Shown in pieces: positions 1-7,737 of a stretch of DNA of 50,988 bases. Location: NCBI RefSeq assembly GCF_900111685.1, contig NZ_FOHX01000030.1, positions 1 to 50,988 of the forward strand, in the 5' to 3' direction. The notes under the pieces were generated by a model. The model saw nothing but the letters and a program-made list of their open reading frames with translations, searched no databases and was not told the DNA's origin. Within the stretch, counting starts at the first letter, position 1; each line of letters opens with the position of its first letter. Position numbers and translations under genes: made by a program. This stretch comes from Nonomuraea wenchangensis (GTDB lineage: Bacteria > Actinomycetota > Actinomycetes > Streptosporangiales > Streptosporangiaceae).

Positions 1-69
1 CCGATTCGAATCCAGGCATCTGGAGCGAGCGCCCGAGTCGGCGAAACTCGGGGTCGTACGGAGTCATTA

Positions 70-91
70 GGTTCGAATCCTGCCGGGGGCA
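70..91 (+). other. tRNA 3'-end fragment, possible attachment site
   Basis: The stretch reads as a tRNA T-loop (GGTTCGAATCC) followed by the 3' acceptor strand GGGGGC and discriminator A, as in actinobacterial tRNA-Arg. No matching 5' acceptor strand (GCCCCC) or anticodon arm lies in bases 1-69, so this is only the last third of a tRNA. Such fragments are classic marks of integrase att sites. No integrase gene is visible in the window, so the att reading is inference. Confidence 0.5.
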
Positions 92-119
92 CTCATCTCG
101 ACCAGGCATTTCGGCCTCT

Positions 120-149
120 GACCTGCGGTTTCTCAGCCGCAGGTCTTTT
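120..149 (+). terminator. Rho-independent terminator after the tRNA fragment
   Basis: A perfect 9-bp stem (gacctgcgg / ccgcaggtc) with an 8-nt loop is followed directly by tttt. The position just downstream of a tRNA 3' end fits a tRNA-gene terminator that was kept when the 5' part of the tRNA was lost. Confidence 0.7.
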
Positions 150-211
150 GCTTCCCAGACCCTTCGTAGGCCGCCGAGGGCACCCGAATGCAGCCGTAGG
201 ACAGCGTTCTG

Positions 212-233
212 GGGACATACGGGGGATGATCTT
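212..233 (+). repeat. Dispersed 22-nt motif, copy 1 of 4
   Basis: This copy shares the core GACATACGxGGGATGATCTT with copies at 31510, 39015 and 50786. All four lie on the same strand and are exactly 22 nt. Here it sits between the tRNA fragment and the broken DUF4291 gene. It is probably a leftover transposon end or target, but I do not recognise the parent element. Confidence 0.5.
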
Positions 234-375
234 GGCGGGCTTCCTGCCTCACCCATGCCTGGCTCATTCACAGCCGAGCTGTACCGAGCGCCCTGCTCCA
301 CTGCATAGCTCACGAGCTCTAGCAAACGCCCCAAGCAGGCGAGCGGCAGCGAACTCCCCACCCGTCCCCGCGCCG

Positions 376-603
376 CTACTGGAGCTGGCTGCGCACTCCC
401 TCGATGAAGTCCCACCAGTCGCCGACCCGTCCACCTGAATAGCCGTGCCTCTTCAGCGCGAGATGGAGGGTTCGCTTCAGCGGATGCGGTGACTGCATGA
501 TCGCATCGTTCCACAGAGCCAGACGGGCCAGCTCGCCCTGCGAGGGTGGCCGGTTACTCTTGTCGTCGTGGTACCAACGTGCCGCCGTGCGTTGCACAGC
601 CAA
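376..603 (-). CDS. Short hypothetical protein, possibly a C-terminal remnant
   Basis: This is a 75-residue open frame, rich in Arg, Leu and Trp with actinobacterial-looking composition (for example RLALWNDAIMQSP and GDWWDFIEGVR). I recognise no family. It overlaps the tail of the decayed DUF4291 gene on the same strand in another frame, and no clear ribosome binding site is seen. It may be the surviving end of a larger gene truncated during the same rearrangements, or a chance frame. Confidence 0.25.
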   Translation of the reverse strand: MAVQRTAARWYHDDKSNRPPSQGELARLALWNDAIMQSPHPLKRTLHLALKRHGYSGGRVGDWWDFIEGVRSQLQ

Positions 604-1215
604 GATCAGGCGTGATGTTCGCCCCGATGGCCTGGGCGAGCCCCATGGGCAGGGGATACGGGCGCTCCACTAGGAGCATATCGGTGACGTCCTTGCCATC
701 GCGTAGCGCCTGTCGGATGTCATGGACCCGATCGGTCATGACAGCAATCCTCAGGACCGATTGGTCGACGTAACGGGCGACGGCGTCGCCAGACAGGCCC
801 ACCTGGATGGAGCGGTAGGGCAGGGCATCGTGGTGCGGGTCACGTTCAGGGTCCCACTGAACCGAACTGCACTGTCGCGCAAGCGCCTTTCCATGCCGCC
901 TGGCCTGTACCGGACTCGGGATGGCTGAGGCAGGAGTGCCCCAGCGCCCATTCGAACCCTTCTCGCGTGATGGCGACGGCCAAGACCCTGGTCTCGGCCG
1001 GGCTTCGTGGCCCAACCGCAGCGGTACATCATCCACAGGAAGGACGGTTTAATCCAGGTCATCCGTTCCCCTTTGAAGGGCGGGACGAAGCTCTGCGAGG
1101 CGACGGCAGGGGCCGCGATGACCGGCTCGTAGGCCTGGTAAACGATGATCGCTTCGTCGGTGAAGGCGGCACGGATCTGCCGTTGCGGGATATTCATCCT
1201 CCCGAGGAGGGCCAA
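554..1215 (-). pseudogene. DUF4291 family protein, broken by two frameshifts
   Basis: The product matches DUF4291, a roughly 200-residue family of unknown function, but the match is spread over three frames. The first frame gives IPQRQIRAAFTDEAIIVYQAY and VPPFKGERMTWIKPSFLWMMYR up to about 1005. The second gives VLAVAITREGFEWALGHSCL to about 905. The third gives VQWDPERDPHH, YRSIQVGLSGDAV and VERPYPLP. Two indels, near 1000 and 890, therefore destroyed the gene. The conserved blocks are otherwise intact, which points to recent decay, or to sequencing errors if raw reads show otherwise. Confidence 0.8.
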
Positions 1216-1366
1216 CCGCGTGCCTGCCGGACAACCGGATTAGCAGCCCCGACAGGCAGAGCACATTGCAGGTCCTAGGGTTCAGGCATGCCACCAACGT
1301 CCGTCTGCGGACCGGTCAGCGCCTCAAATCTCGCGAGTCATGAAAGTCGGGCTCCATACTGGGGCA

Positions 1367-1897
1367 ATGGCATGGGAATGGGTCACACCCGTCGCGCCCG
1401 CCGTAGGCGGCATCGTTGGCGCAGGCATCGGAGCTGGATTCACCTACCTCGCAGGAGAGAAGGGCCGGCAGCATGTCGAGAAGATGGCGGAGAAGACCGC
1501 GGCGAGCCAGCTCGCGCTCGCACGCGATGCTCGAAAGGTTCAGGCATACGAGGACCTCATGGCACTGATGATCGATGTCGCCCTCATATACCCGGAGGAT
1601 CCGTCGCAGCTCCCTCCGGCGCCAGACATCCCCACCACTGATCAGATACGAGAACGATTGATCAAGATAGTGATCAGCGTCGGTCTGCATGGGTCGCGGG
1701 AGGTCAAGGACCTAGCCAACAAGTGGGACGAGCTGGTCATGGCCCTCTTCCTTCACGACCGTAAGTTCCAGATGGCAGAGACGAACCGGCCTGACCTCGT
1801 CCCCCTCAGCGATGACGAGTACAAGAAGACGTACCAGGAGCTGTCCGAGGCTGCTCAAGCCCTTCGAGCGCGAATGCACAGCGAACTGACGTCCTAA
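1367..1897 (+). CDS. Small membrane-anchored hypothetical protein
   Basis: The protein has about 176 residues. The N-terminus (MAWEWVTPVAPAVGGIVGAG) is hydrophobic and Gly/Ala-rich, and looks like one membrane segment. A charged, probably coiled-coil stretch follows (GEKGRQHVEKMAEKTAASQLALARDARKV) and then a helical cytoplasmic domain. I chose the ATG at 1367 because the membrane segment begins right there; an in-frame ATG at 1340 would add nine residues. It resembles short actinobacterial membrane-tethered proteins of unknown function and stands alone upstream of the PIN-domain gene. Confidence 0.6.
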   Translation: MAWEWVTPVAPAVGGIVGAGIGAGFTYLAGEKGRQHVEKMAEKTAASQLALARDARKVQAYEDLMALMIDVALIYPEDPSQLPPAPDIPTTDQIRERLIKIVISVGLHGSREVKDLANKWDELVMALFLHDRKFQMAETNRPDLVPLSDDEYKKTYQELSEAAQALRARMHSELTS

Positions 1898-2082
1898 CCT
1901 CGTGACATGGGTGCTGCTCTCCGACACCACTCCTGCCTCCGCGGCGTGCGAAGGAGGAGTTCGTCTTCGGGCGCCGCTTACGCCCTCTTTGATATCGCCT
2001 GACCCGATTGCAGCATGGCCGTTCGATTCGCACAGGCGGGCTGGTGGAGACAGCGCCCTCGCCGCGCCCTACGCTAACCACC

Positions 2083-3387
2083 ATGAGTCAGGACGGCCCC
2101 CAGTCTCCGGCACCCAAGAGCTCCCTCCGCCAGGCGTTCCCTGGCTACTTCCCACCGGACGACGAGCTTCTCAGAGCCTTCCTGACTGTGGGCATGGTCG
2201 TTCTCGACACCAACGCCTTGCTCGACATGTACAAGCTCACCGGCAAGGCGCGAAGCGAGTTCCTTGACACCCTTCGCGCCCTTGACGACCGACTGTTCAT
2301 CCCGCACCAGGTTGGCCTGGAGTTGATGCGCAATCGCGCCACTGTCATCAAGGCTGGTGACGCCTTCCCGGGAAGGTTTCGGGATGCCGCCACCAAGCTG
2401 CACGCCGAAGTCCAAGCGCTCAAGGAACATCGCCGTCTCCAGGACGACGATGTCCGTGGCATCAAGGAGGCAATCGACGCTGCTGTCGAGAGCATCCTTC
2501 GAGCGCACACGGATCTGTATGACCATGGTGTGAGCCTGGAGCAGAATATCGAGCATGACGCGGTATTCAAGGAGCTCGAACAGATTGTCGCAGGTAAGGT
2601 CGGCCCGGCGTTCACCAAGCGAGATGAGATGGTGAAGCTGGGTGAAAAGAGGCTCAAGGAGAAGGTCCCGCCGGGTTACAGCGACTACGCCAAGGACGCC
2701 GATAAGGCTCTAGGTGACTTCTTCCTGTGGGAGCAGGCGATCATCGAAGCCGTGGAGCGCAAGCTGCCAGTTCTGATTGTTAGCAATGACAATAAGGAGG
2801 ACTGGGTTCGCAAAGAGGGTAGCTATTTGCGGGGACCACGGCCGGAACTGGTGGACGAAATGCGCACTCGCGCCAACCAAGCCTTTCACCTTGTTAACGT
2901 GAAGACGTTTTTGACCTACGCCAAAAATTATCTGAGCGCAACTGTGAGCGACTCTACTATCGAAGAAGCCGAGACCGTTCAGCAGCAAGCCTCCCGATCT
3001 TCATCACCCAGCACCATCGATGAGTGGATTGCTAGATCAAAAGTCACTTCACAGAATCTCAATGATGTGCAGGTGTACACATTCCGTACGAATCCAAGAC
3101 GGACCACATATCAAAATCGGGATGACGACCCCCGTGGCCCATGGCAGTCAGTGAGTCTGATCGGTCCGCCCAGTAGCGACTCCGATTCAGCCTTCCGATA
3201 TCAGGTGACATCGCCGTCAGGACGCACCTTCCCGCCACCGCCTGGACGGAGCTGGAAAATCCGAGAACCTGATTTCCAGGAGCTGAATAATGACGGCCGC
3301 ATCTACTGGGGAGCAAGTGGTGACAGCGCTCCCACAAGGAAGGTTTTCCTGCTGGAAAGCGAGAGGCTCCTCAATCTGGACTCATGA
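2083..3387 (+). CDS. PIN-like domain protein (PIN_8), probable RNase
   Basis: The 434-residue protein has a PIN-like nuclease domain in its N-terminal two thirds. VVLDTNALLDMY carries the first catalytic Asp (D42). IPHQVGLELMRNR carries Glu80. LIVSNDNKEDW near residues 232-241 supplies the later acidic cluster, and a helical insert separates the two halves. PIN domains are metal-dependent RNases, and the PIN_8 group is common in defence islands. The C-terminal 130 residues are Ser/Pro-rich and include an OB- or SH3-like stretch of unknown function. The ATG at 2083 starts MSQDGPQ just before the conserved domain; an upstream in-frame ATG at 2008 is less likely. No antitoxin gene adjoins it, so an ordinary VapC-type pair is not supported. 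Confidence 0.75.
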   Translation: MSQDGPQSPAPKSSLRQAFPGYFPPDDELLRAFLTVGMVVLDTNALLDMYKLTGKARSEFLDTLRALDDRLFIPHQVGLELMRNRATVIKAGDAFPGRFRDAATKLHAEVQALKEHRRLQDDDVRGIKEAIDAAVESILRAHTDLYDHGVSLEQNIEHDAVFKELEQIVAGKVGPAFTKRDEMVKLGEKRLKEKVPPGYSDYAKDADKALGDFFLWEQAIIEAVERKLPVLIVSNDNKEDWVRKEGSYLRGPRPELVDEMRTRANQAFHLVNVKTFLTYAKNYLSATVSDSTIEEAETVQQQASRSSSPSTIDEWIARSKVTSQNLNDVQVYTFRTNPRRTTYQNRDDDPRGPWQSVSLIGPPSSDSDSAFRYQVTSPSGRTFPPPPGRSWKIREPDFQELNNDGRIYWGASGDSAPTRKVFLLESERLLNLDS

Positions 3388-3684
3388 TCGACTTTGCTAT
3401 GAGTCGTCTTCTTATTGGGTTGCGTCAACGCGAGTGATGTACGAGTTTGGCCTGGTCACAGGCGTGGCGTCGTGAAATGAAGACGGCCATCGAGTGATCC
3501 TTCGAGTAGCTAGATCAAGATCGAAGGAGAACCAGTCGGTGGCAGCAGACAACGTCATCCGTGCATACCAGCCTTGATCGCGTTTCGACCGGTTCAGAGT
3601 AGTCCGCGATCAGGTGAATGTCACCGAGGCTCGATAGACTCTGGAGTCTTGCAGGCAGACGACCCGAAACGAAGGACGTGGAGC

Positions 3685-3876
3685 ATGGGAAGACTAGTTC
3701 GGGACAGGGTTCCGGATATTATTCGCCAGAGCGGTAGAGAGCCCGTTATCGCCGTGCTCGACGACATCGACTACCGCAAGGCCCTGTTGACTAAATTGTT
3801 TGAAGAGGCCGACGAACTCCGCGAAGCGTCGCTCGCCGAGGTCGCGGAAGAGATGATTGGAAGGTTGCGAGCCTGA
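3685..3876 (+). pseudogene. MazG-like nucleotide pyrophosphohydrolase, truncated
   Basis: The product begins like a small house-cleaning pyrophosphohydrolase of the phosphoribosyl-ATP pyrophosphohydrolase/MazG type: MGRLVRDRVPDIIRQSG, then LLTKLFEEADELREA. This includes the first EExxE-like metal-binding helix. It stops after 63 residues, where intact relatives continue for about 40 more with the second helix (EExADVxE). The break, near 3858-3875, coincides with the place where the convergent GIY-YIG gene also loses its natural end. A deletion joining the two genes is the simplest explanation. The product is unlikely to be active. Confidence 0.65.
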
Positions 3877-4391
3877 GCACGAGCCGAGGCACGGAGACCG
3901 CTCAAGTGCCCATGAAAAGCGTGACGGCGATTCTGATCCAAGTTTAGGGGAAGATCCAGCTGAGCGATCAGTGCAGACTCTCCAGTCCAAGGCTCGTCGT
4001 GAGGGACCCAACACACGCGAGCGTGCTCAGCCATCCACTCCGTGAGTTCCTTCTCGCCGGCCTTGCCGAAGGTCATCCGTCTCCCGCTGCCTACCCGTCG
4101 GAGCTCAAGCCCGAGCAGGCAACCGAGGCTGAGCCGCAGCGTGGAGCCTTCGGCGTTGCCGCGGAAGTGATACCGCACCCTGGTCCGGAGATTCTGCCTG
4201 CTGGAGCGGGTCACCATGCGGCGGGGAGCGATCCCCACATAGAGGAGACGGTCAGCGGGCAGGCTCGGGTGCGGAGGCCGGGTGAAGTACCACCCATAGA
4301 TGCCCGCAGCGCTCGGCACCGGACTTGGGCGGGCGAGGACTTCGGCTGCTTCCCACAACTTGGCCGGATCCAGCAACCCAGCAGCGTCCAT
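3771..4391 (-). CDS. GIY-YIG nuclease family protein, altered C-terminus
   Basis: The 206-residue protein has the GIY-YIG signature GIYGWYF (about residue 30) and LLYVGIAP (about 48-55). The motif Arg lies in the LRTRVRYHF helix and an acidic helix follows (GEKELTEWM). GIY-YIG domains cut DNA with one metal ion. Starting at MDAAGLL puts the domain about 28 residues in; an upstream ATG at 4454 is possible. The natural end appears to be near NLDQNRRHAFHGHLSGLRASARA. The last 30 residues (SSATSASDASRSSSASS) are antisense readthrough of the truncated pyrophosphohydrolase gene. It lies just downstream of, and codirectional with, the DUF2075 helicase, so the two may work together. Confidence 0.7.
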   Translation of the reverse strand: MDAAGLLDPAKLWEAAEVLARPSPVPSAAGIYGWYFTRPPHPSLPADRLLYVGIAPRRMVTRSSRQNLRTRVRYHFRGNAEGSTLRLSLGCLLGLELRRVGSGRRMTFGKAGEKELTEWMAEHARVCWVPHDEPWTGESALIAQLDLPLNLDQNRRHAFHGHLSGLRASARAQARNLPIISSATSASDASRSSSASSNNLVNRALR

Positions 4392-4471
4392 CCTTGCCCT
4401 CCCGTCTTCTCTGTGTGAGGGAAGGCTAGAGCACGTCACCGACACTGCGCACAAAGGTGATACAGCGGGTA

Positions 4472-4496
4472 CCGGGCAGAATCGAACTCTGCCCGG
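4472..4496 (-). terminator. Strong hairpin after the DUF2075 gene
   Basis: A perfect 9-bp GC-rich stem (ccgggcaga / tctgcccgg) has a 7-nt loop and lies 10 nt beyond the stop of the minus-strand helicase gene. It has no T-tract on either strand. Read on the minus strand the loop is GTTCGAT, so it also looks like a tRNA T-arm. A relic of a tRNA 3' end is an alternative, though no other cloverleaf part is visible. Confidence 0.45.
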
Positions 4497-4506
4497 TTGC
4501 TCATGC

Positions 4507-6384
4507 CTACGCTTCCAACAGCCCCGCGAGGAACTCTTGCGTCTCGGGATCGACCGAGTACAAGGCGGTGCCCATCATGCCGCGGGTCAGCAGCACCTTG
4601 TAGGTGTTGCGAATCAACTGGTCCGCCTGTTCATCACTCACGCCCTTACGCGTCAGCGCCGGGTCCTTGCTGGCACTTCGTACGGTGATCAGCCTGCCGT
4701 CGCGGTAGACGAGATCCGCGCCGAAGATCACGCCGTTCCAGTCGTACTCGAAGCCCTGCGCGGTGTAGACACATCCCACCTGTTCGAAGCCACCGGGCGC
4801 AGAGGCCCACAAGGCGCTGGCGGGTGCGTTGCCCACGGCCCTATCGCCCTTGACGTTCCACGGTCGCGCCCAATCGCCGATCCGCACGTCGGCGACCAGG
4901 CTGTCATCGTCGTTGGGGCTGCTCCAAGGCCAGCAGAACCCCGCTGTGATCCGTGCCGAGTAGCCGGCCTCAAGCCGGGCCCGTAGCAGGGCCTCCAACT
5001 CGTACGGGGACTCGGTCAGGGAGACGGCGAAGTGGTCGTCTCCCTTCCACACCTCTGGAGCCTCGCCGTCCAAGCCCAGCAGGCGCAGCACCCACTCCTC
5101 GTACTTGCGGCTTCCGCCGCACCGGAACTGCGCGTCCAGATCGACCTGGTGCACGTCGAGGCCGAGGGAATGAGCGTGGGCAGTGATCTCGGCGACGCGC
5201 CCCATCTCGCCCGGTCGTACGACCTGATGCTCGTCCAGCAGGAAGACCGGCACTCTGGCTGCGTGGATGAGTTCGTCCACCTGTGGCCGACCTGTTCGCT
5301 GCGCTGATCTGGTGAACCTGTTTTCCGAGGTCTCGCGAATACGGTGTGCCTCGTCGCAGATGAGGACGTCCAGATCGTTGGGCTTGGCGGCCATGAAGTT
5401 GTTGAAGTACTTGAACATGGCCTTCATCCGGGTCGACCCCTTGGCGACGACTCGCCTCATTGTCTCGGTGAAGGAGCGTGAACCGGTGGCGTGCAGGACC
5501 GAGTAGCCACGGTTGGAGACCTCGCCGAGCAGGGACAGCGCGATAACGCTCTTGCCGGAACCAGGCCCACCGGTGATGATCACGACCTGCTTGGAATTAC
5601 TCCCGCGGGCCTTCTCCACCGCGTGCATGACCATCTCGAAGGCCAGGCGCTGCTCGGCCAGCAGGACGAACTGGTCGCGATTCTTGATCTCCCCGGCAGC
5701 GGCCTTGAGCAGTTGCTTCGACGGCCGGATGGAGCTGGAGAGCAGGCGATCGGCCGCGGCGGCGCCCGGCTCGGGAGCGAACTGGGCCTTGAGGTAGTCG
5801 ACGAACTGGCCGCGGCGCGTCTTGCTGAAGAGCCGGGTGCGTTCGTCCTCGACATGGTCGTAGAGATCGTGGATGTCCAGGTCGTTGGCGTTGTGCAGGT
5901 AGGCCACCCCGCGTACCGCGTTCCTGTGCTGGTCCAGGGCTCCGACGAAGTCGGCCAGGTATTCGCAGTAGCCACGCACCTGTACGACCGGGTGAAGCTT
6001 GGGCCGGTTGCCCATGCCCGACACCAGGACGAGCTCATCGTCGTCCTCGTACAGCTCGGCCTGGCTCCACTGTTTGAGCTCGACGATGAGGTAGGAGTCG
6101 GCTCCCGTCCGCCGGTCACGTCCGGCGAGAATGACGTCCGCCCGCTTGCTGGTTAACGGCAGTTGGTACTCGATGAGCATCTCGACGCCGCCCAGCCCGG
6201 CTTCGACCAGATCGCGGGCCAGGATCGGGATGCTCCGGTCCCAGGACCTGCGTTCCCCCTTGCCCGGATTGATGCCTTGGGTTGCCCGCAGGTTCTCAGC
6301 GATCACATCGCTAAGGATGCGCTCGGGCACCGACTCAGACACCAACTGGACCAGGCTTTCCGCCGAATGCCGGAAAACGGCCAC
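4507..6384 (-). CDS. PD-(D/E)XK nuclease - DUF2075 helicase fusion
   Basis: The protein has 625 residues. The N-terminal third looks like a PD-(D/E)XK nuclease: RADVILAG with Asp83, then IVELKQWSQ with Glu102-x-Lys104. The C-terminal two thirds are a DUF2075 superfamily 1 helicase. Walker A is GGPGSGKSVIAL (about residue 270), Walker B is DVLICDEAHR, and VFLLDEHQVVRPGE, QFRCGG, GFCWPWS and YTAQGFEYDW follow. Such proteins are thought to act on DNA or RNA in phage defence; the substrate is unknown. I prefer the GTG at 6384 because GGGGG lies 7 nt upstream and it aligns with the start of the paralogue at 50130. The gene is divergent from the HAD gene and upstream of the GIY-YIG gene. Confidence 0.8.
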   Translation of the reverse strand: MAVFRHSAESLVQLVSESVPERILSDVIAENLRATQGINPGKGERRSWDRSIPILARDLVEAGLGGVEMLIEYQLPLTSKRADVILAGRDRRTGADSYLIVELKQWSQAELYEDDDELVLVSGMGNRPKLHPVVQVRGYCEYLADFVGALDQHRNAVRGVAYLHNANDLDIHDLYDHVEDERTRLFSKTRRGQFVDYLKAQFAPEPGAAAADRLLSSSIRPSKQLLKAAAGEIKNRDQFVLLAEQRLAFEMVMHAVEKARGSNSKQVVIITGGPGSGKSVIALSLLGEVSNRGYSVLHATGSRSFTETMRRVVAKGSTRMKAMFKYFNNFMAAKPNDLDVLICDEAHRIRETSENRFTRSAQRTGRPQVDELIHAARVPVFLLDEHQVVRPGEMGRVAEITAHAHSLGLDVHQVDLDAQFRCGGSRKYEEWVLRLLGLDGEAPEVWKGDDHFAVSLTESPYELEALLRARLEAGYSARITAGFCWPWSSPNDDDSLVADVRIGDWARPWNVKGDRAVGNAPASALWASAPGGFEQVGCVYTAQGFEYDWNGVIFGADLVYRDGRLITVRSASKDPALTRKGVSDEQADQLIRNTYKVLLTRGMMGTALYSVDPETQEFLAGLLEA

Positions 6385-6673
6385 GGATGTACCCCCAGGC
6401 AGCACGAAAGACTCGTGCGGTATGGGGGCGTGTCCGCTACCGAGGCGGAAGCCCGTCGGGCCGCATCACCGATACGTCCAGAAGATTACCTGGATCACCG
6501 CCGCTCCAGTCACCGATGACCCAACGAGAACCAGGCCCGAGCAGCCGGCGAAAGCCCTATGCAACCCGAGGATTCACTTGCTGTGGGGTCGTGATTCGGG
6601 CGGCACTGCGCCAGGTGTGCGGCGACCTCGAATGGTCTGTTGCCGTCGAGACGTTCATGCCTAAGGTGTTATC

Positions 6674-7333
6674 GTGCAGCGCCTCGCCCTCTTCGACCTA
6701 GACAGGACGCTTATCGACCTCAACGACGCGTTTCTGCGCTGGGTCGAGGAGTTCGCCGAGCAGCATCGTTTGGACTCCGAAGACGTCGCCTGGCTCGTCG
6801 CCTTGGACCAAGGCGTGCACCCTCACCGAGAGGTCTTCTTCAACGAGGTGCGCGAGCACTTCGCGCTACCGGAACCAGTCGAGGAGCTATGGGCTGGCTA
6901 CCGCCGTAGGATGCCCTACCTCGTACGGTGCTACCCCGGCGTCCTGGCGGAACTGGATGGCCTGCGGGCCACGGGTTGGCACGTGGGGATCGTGACCAAT
7001 GGCATGGCGGACAACCAGCTCGGCAAGCTCCAGCGGACGGGCCTGGCTAACGTGGTTGACGGCTATGCCGTGTCAGGGGTTGAGGGCGTACGGAAACCGG
7101 ATGCCCGTCTCTTCGAGATCGCCGCTCAGCGATGCGGGACCAGCCTCGCCGAGGGCGGCTGGATGGTGGGTGACAACCTCGTCGCCGACATCGCAGGTGC
7201 TCAGGCGGCGGGTCTCCTCGGAATTTGGGTCGATCGGGGGACATGGCCGGGGCACGAGCATCGAGCCGATCACGTGGTGGAGGACGTCACCGAGGCGATT
7301 GCCATCATGTGTGATACGCATCAGCCGGGATAA
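6674..7333 (+). CDS. HAD family hydrolase
   Basis: The 219-residue protein has all four haloacid dehalogenase-like motifs. Motif I is LFDLDRTLIDL, with Asp8 as nucleophile and Asp10 as acid/base. Motif II is VGIVTNG. Motif III is the Lys in RKPDARLF. Motif IV is MVGDNLVADIAGA. A helical cap lies between motifs I and II (subclass C1), so a small phosphorylated metabolite is the likely substrate, acting in the cytosol. The start is GTG at 6674. The length is normal for the YjjG/Gph-like group. It is transcribed away from the DUF2075 gene, and nothing nearby ties it to defence. Confidence 0.85.
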   Translation: MQRLALFDLDRTLIDLNDAFLRWVEEFAEQHRLDSEDVAWLVALDQGVHPHREVFFNEVREHFALPEPVEELWAGYRRRMPYLVRCYPGVLAELDGLRATGWHVGIVTNGMADNQLGKLQRTGLANVVDGYAVSGVEGVRKPDARLFEIAAQRCGTSLAEGGWMVGDNLVADIAGAQAAGLLGIWVDRGTWPGHEHRADHVVEDVTEAIAIMCDTHQPG

Positions 7334-7443
7334 TTGTTGAGCTTATGCCGTATGAGCAGTTCGGCTCGACGGCGCCACTACCGCCCTTTATCGTCACATT
7401 GATCCCGTAAAGATAGTCGTCCTCAAGATCCGAAGGATCCAGG

Positions 7444-7737
7444 ATGATGGCGACCCAGGAACAAATCGCTGCCGCCCGGCGCCTGATCGAGCAGTTACGC
7501 GACCAGCACGCCAACGACGTGCGCAAACTCATCAGCCTGCTCGAAGGCGGCGCGATGAAAGGCAAGGCCGCCGACAGGTTGCTCAGGGACTGCCAGGCAT
7601 GGGAGGCGGCCTACAAAGGCGTCTTCAACCGCGCCCTGGCGCTGGTCGAGTCGGTACAACCTGATCCTGCGAAGCCGGCTGACCCACTGGGGCTGTGGCA
7701 GCCGCCGCTGAACCTGCCGGGAAGGGCCGGCTCGTGA
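7444..7737 (+). CDS. Small helical protein, WXG100-like partner
   Basis: The 97-residue protein is predicted to form two helices (IAAARRLIEQLRDQHANDVRKLISLL and KAADRLLRDCQAWEAAYKGVFNRALALVE) around a Gly-rich turn (EGGAMKGK), with a Pro-rich tail. The layout is like WXG100/ESX-type small secreted partners, but there is no clear WxG motif at the turn. Its TGA overlaps the GTG of the next gene (GTGA at 7734), which indicates translational coupling with the DUF6571 protein. It is the first gene of a three-gene unit. A type VII secretion link is inference. Confidence 0.65.
   Translation: MMATQEQIAAARRLIEQLRDQHANDVRKLISLLEGGAMKGKAADRLLRDCQAWEAAYKGVFNRALALVESVQPDPAKPADPLGLWQPPLNLPGRAGS

Noticed and set aside
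2083..3387. VapBC toxin-antitoxin pair
   Set aside because: The PIN protein is over 400 residues and has no small antitoxin gene directly upstream or downstream.
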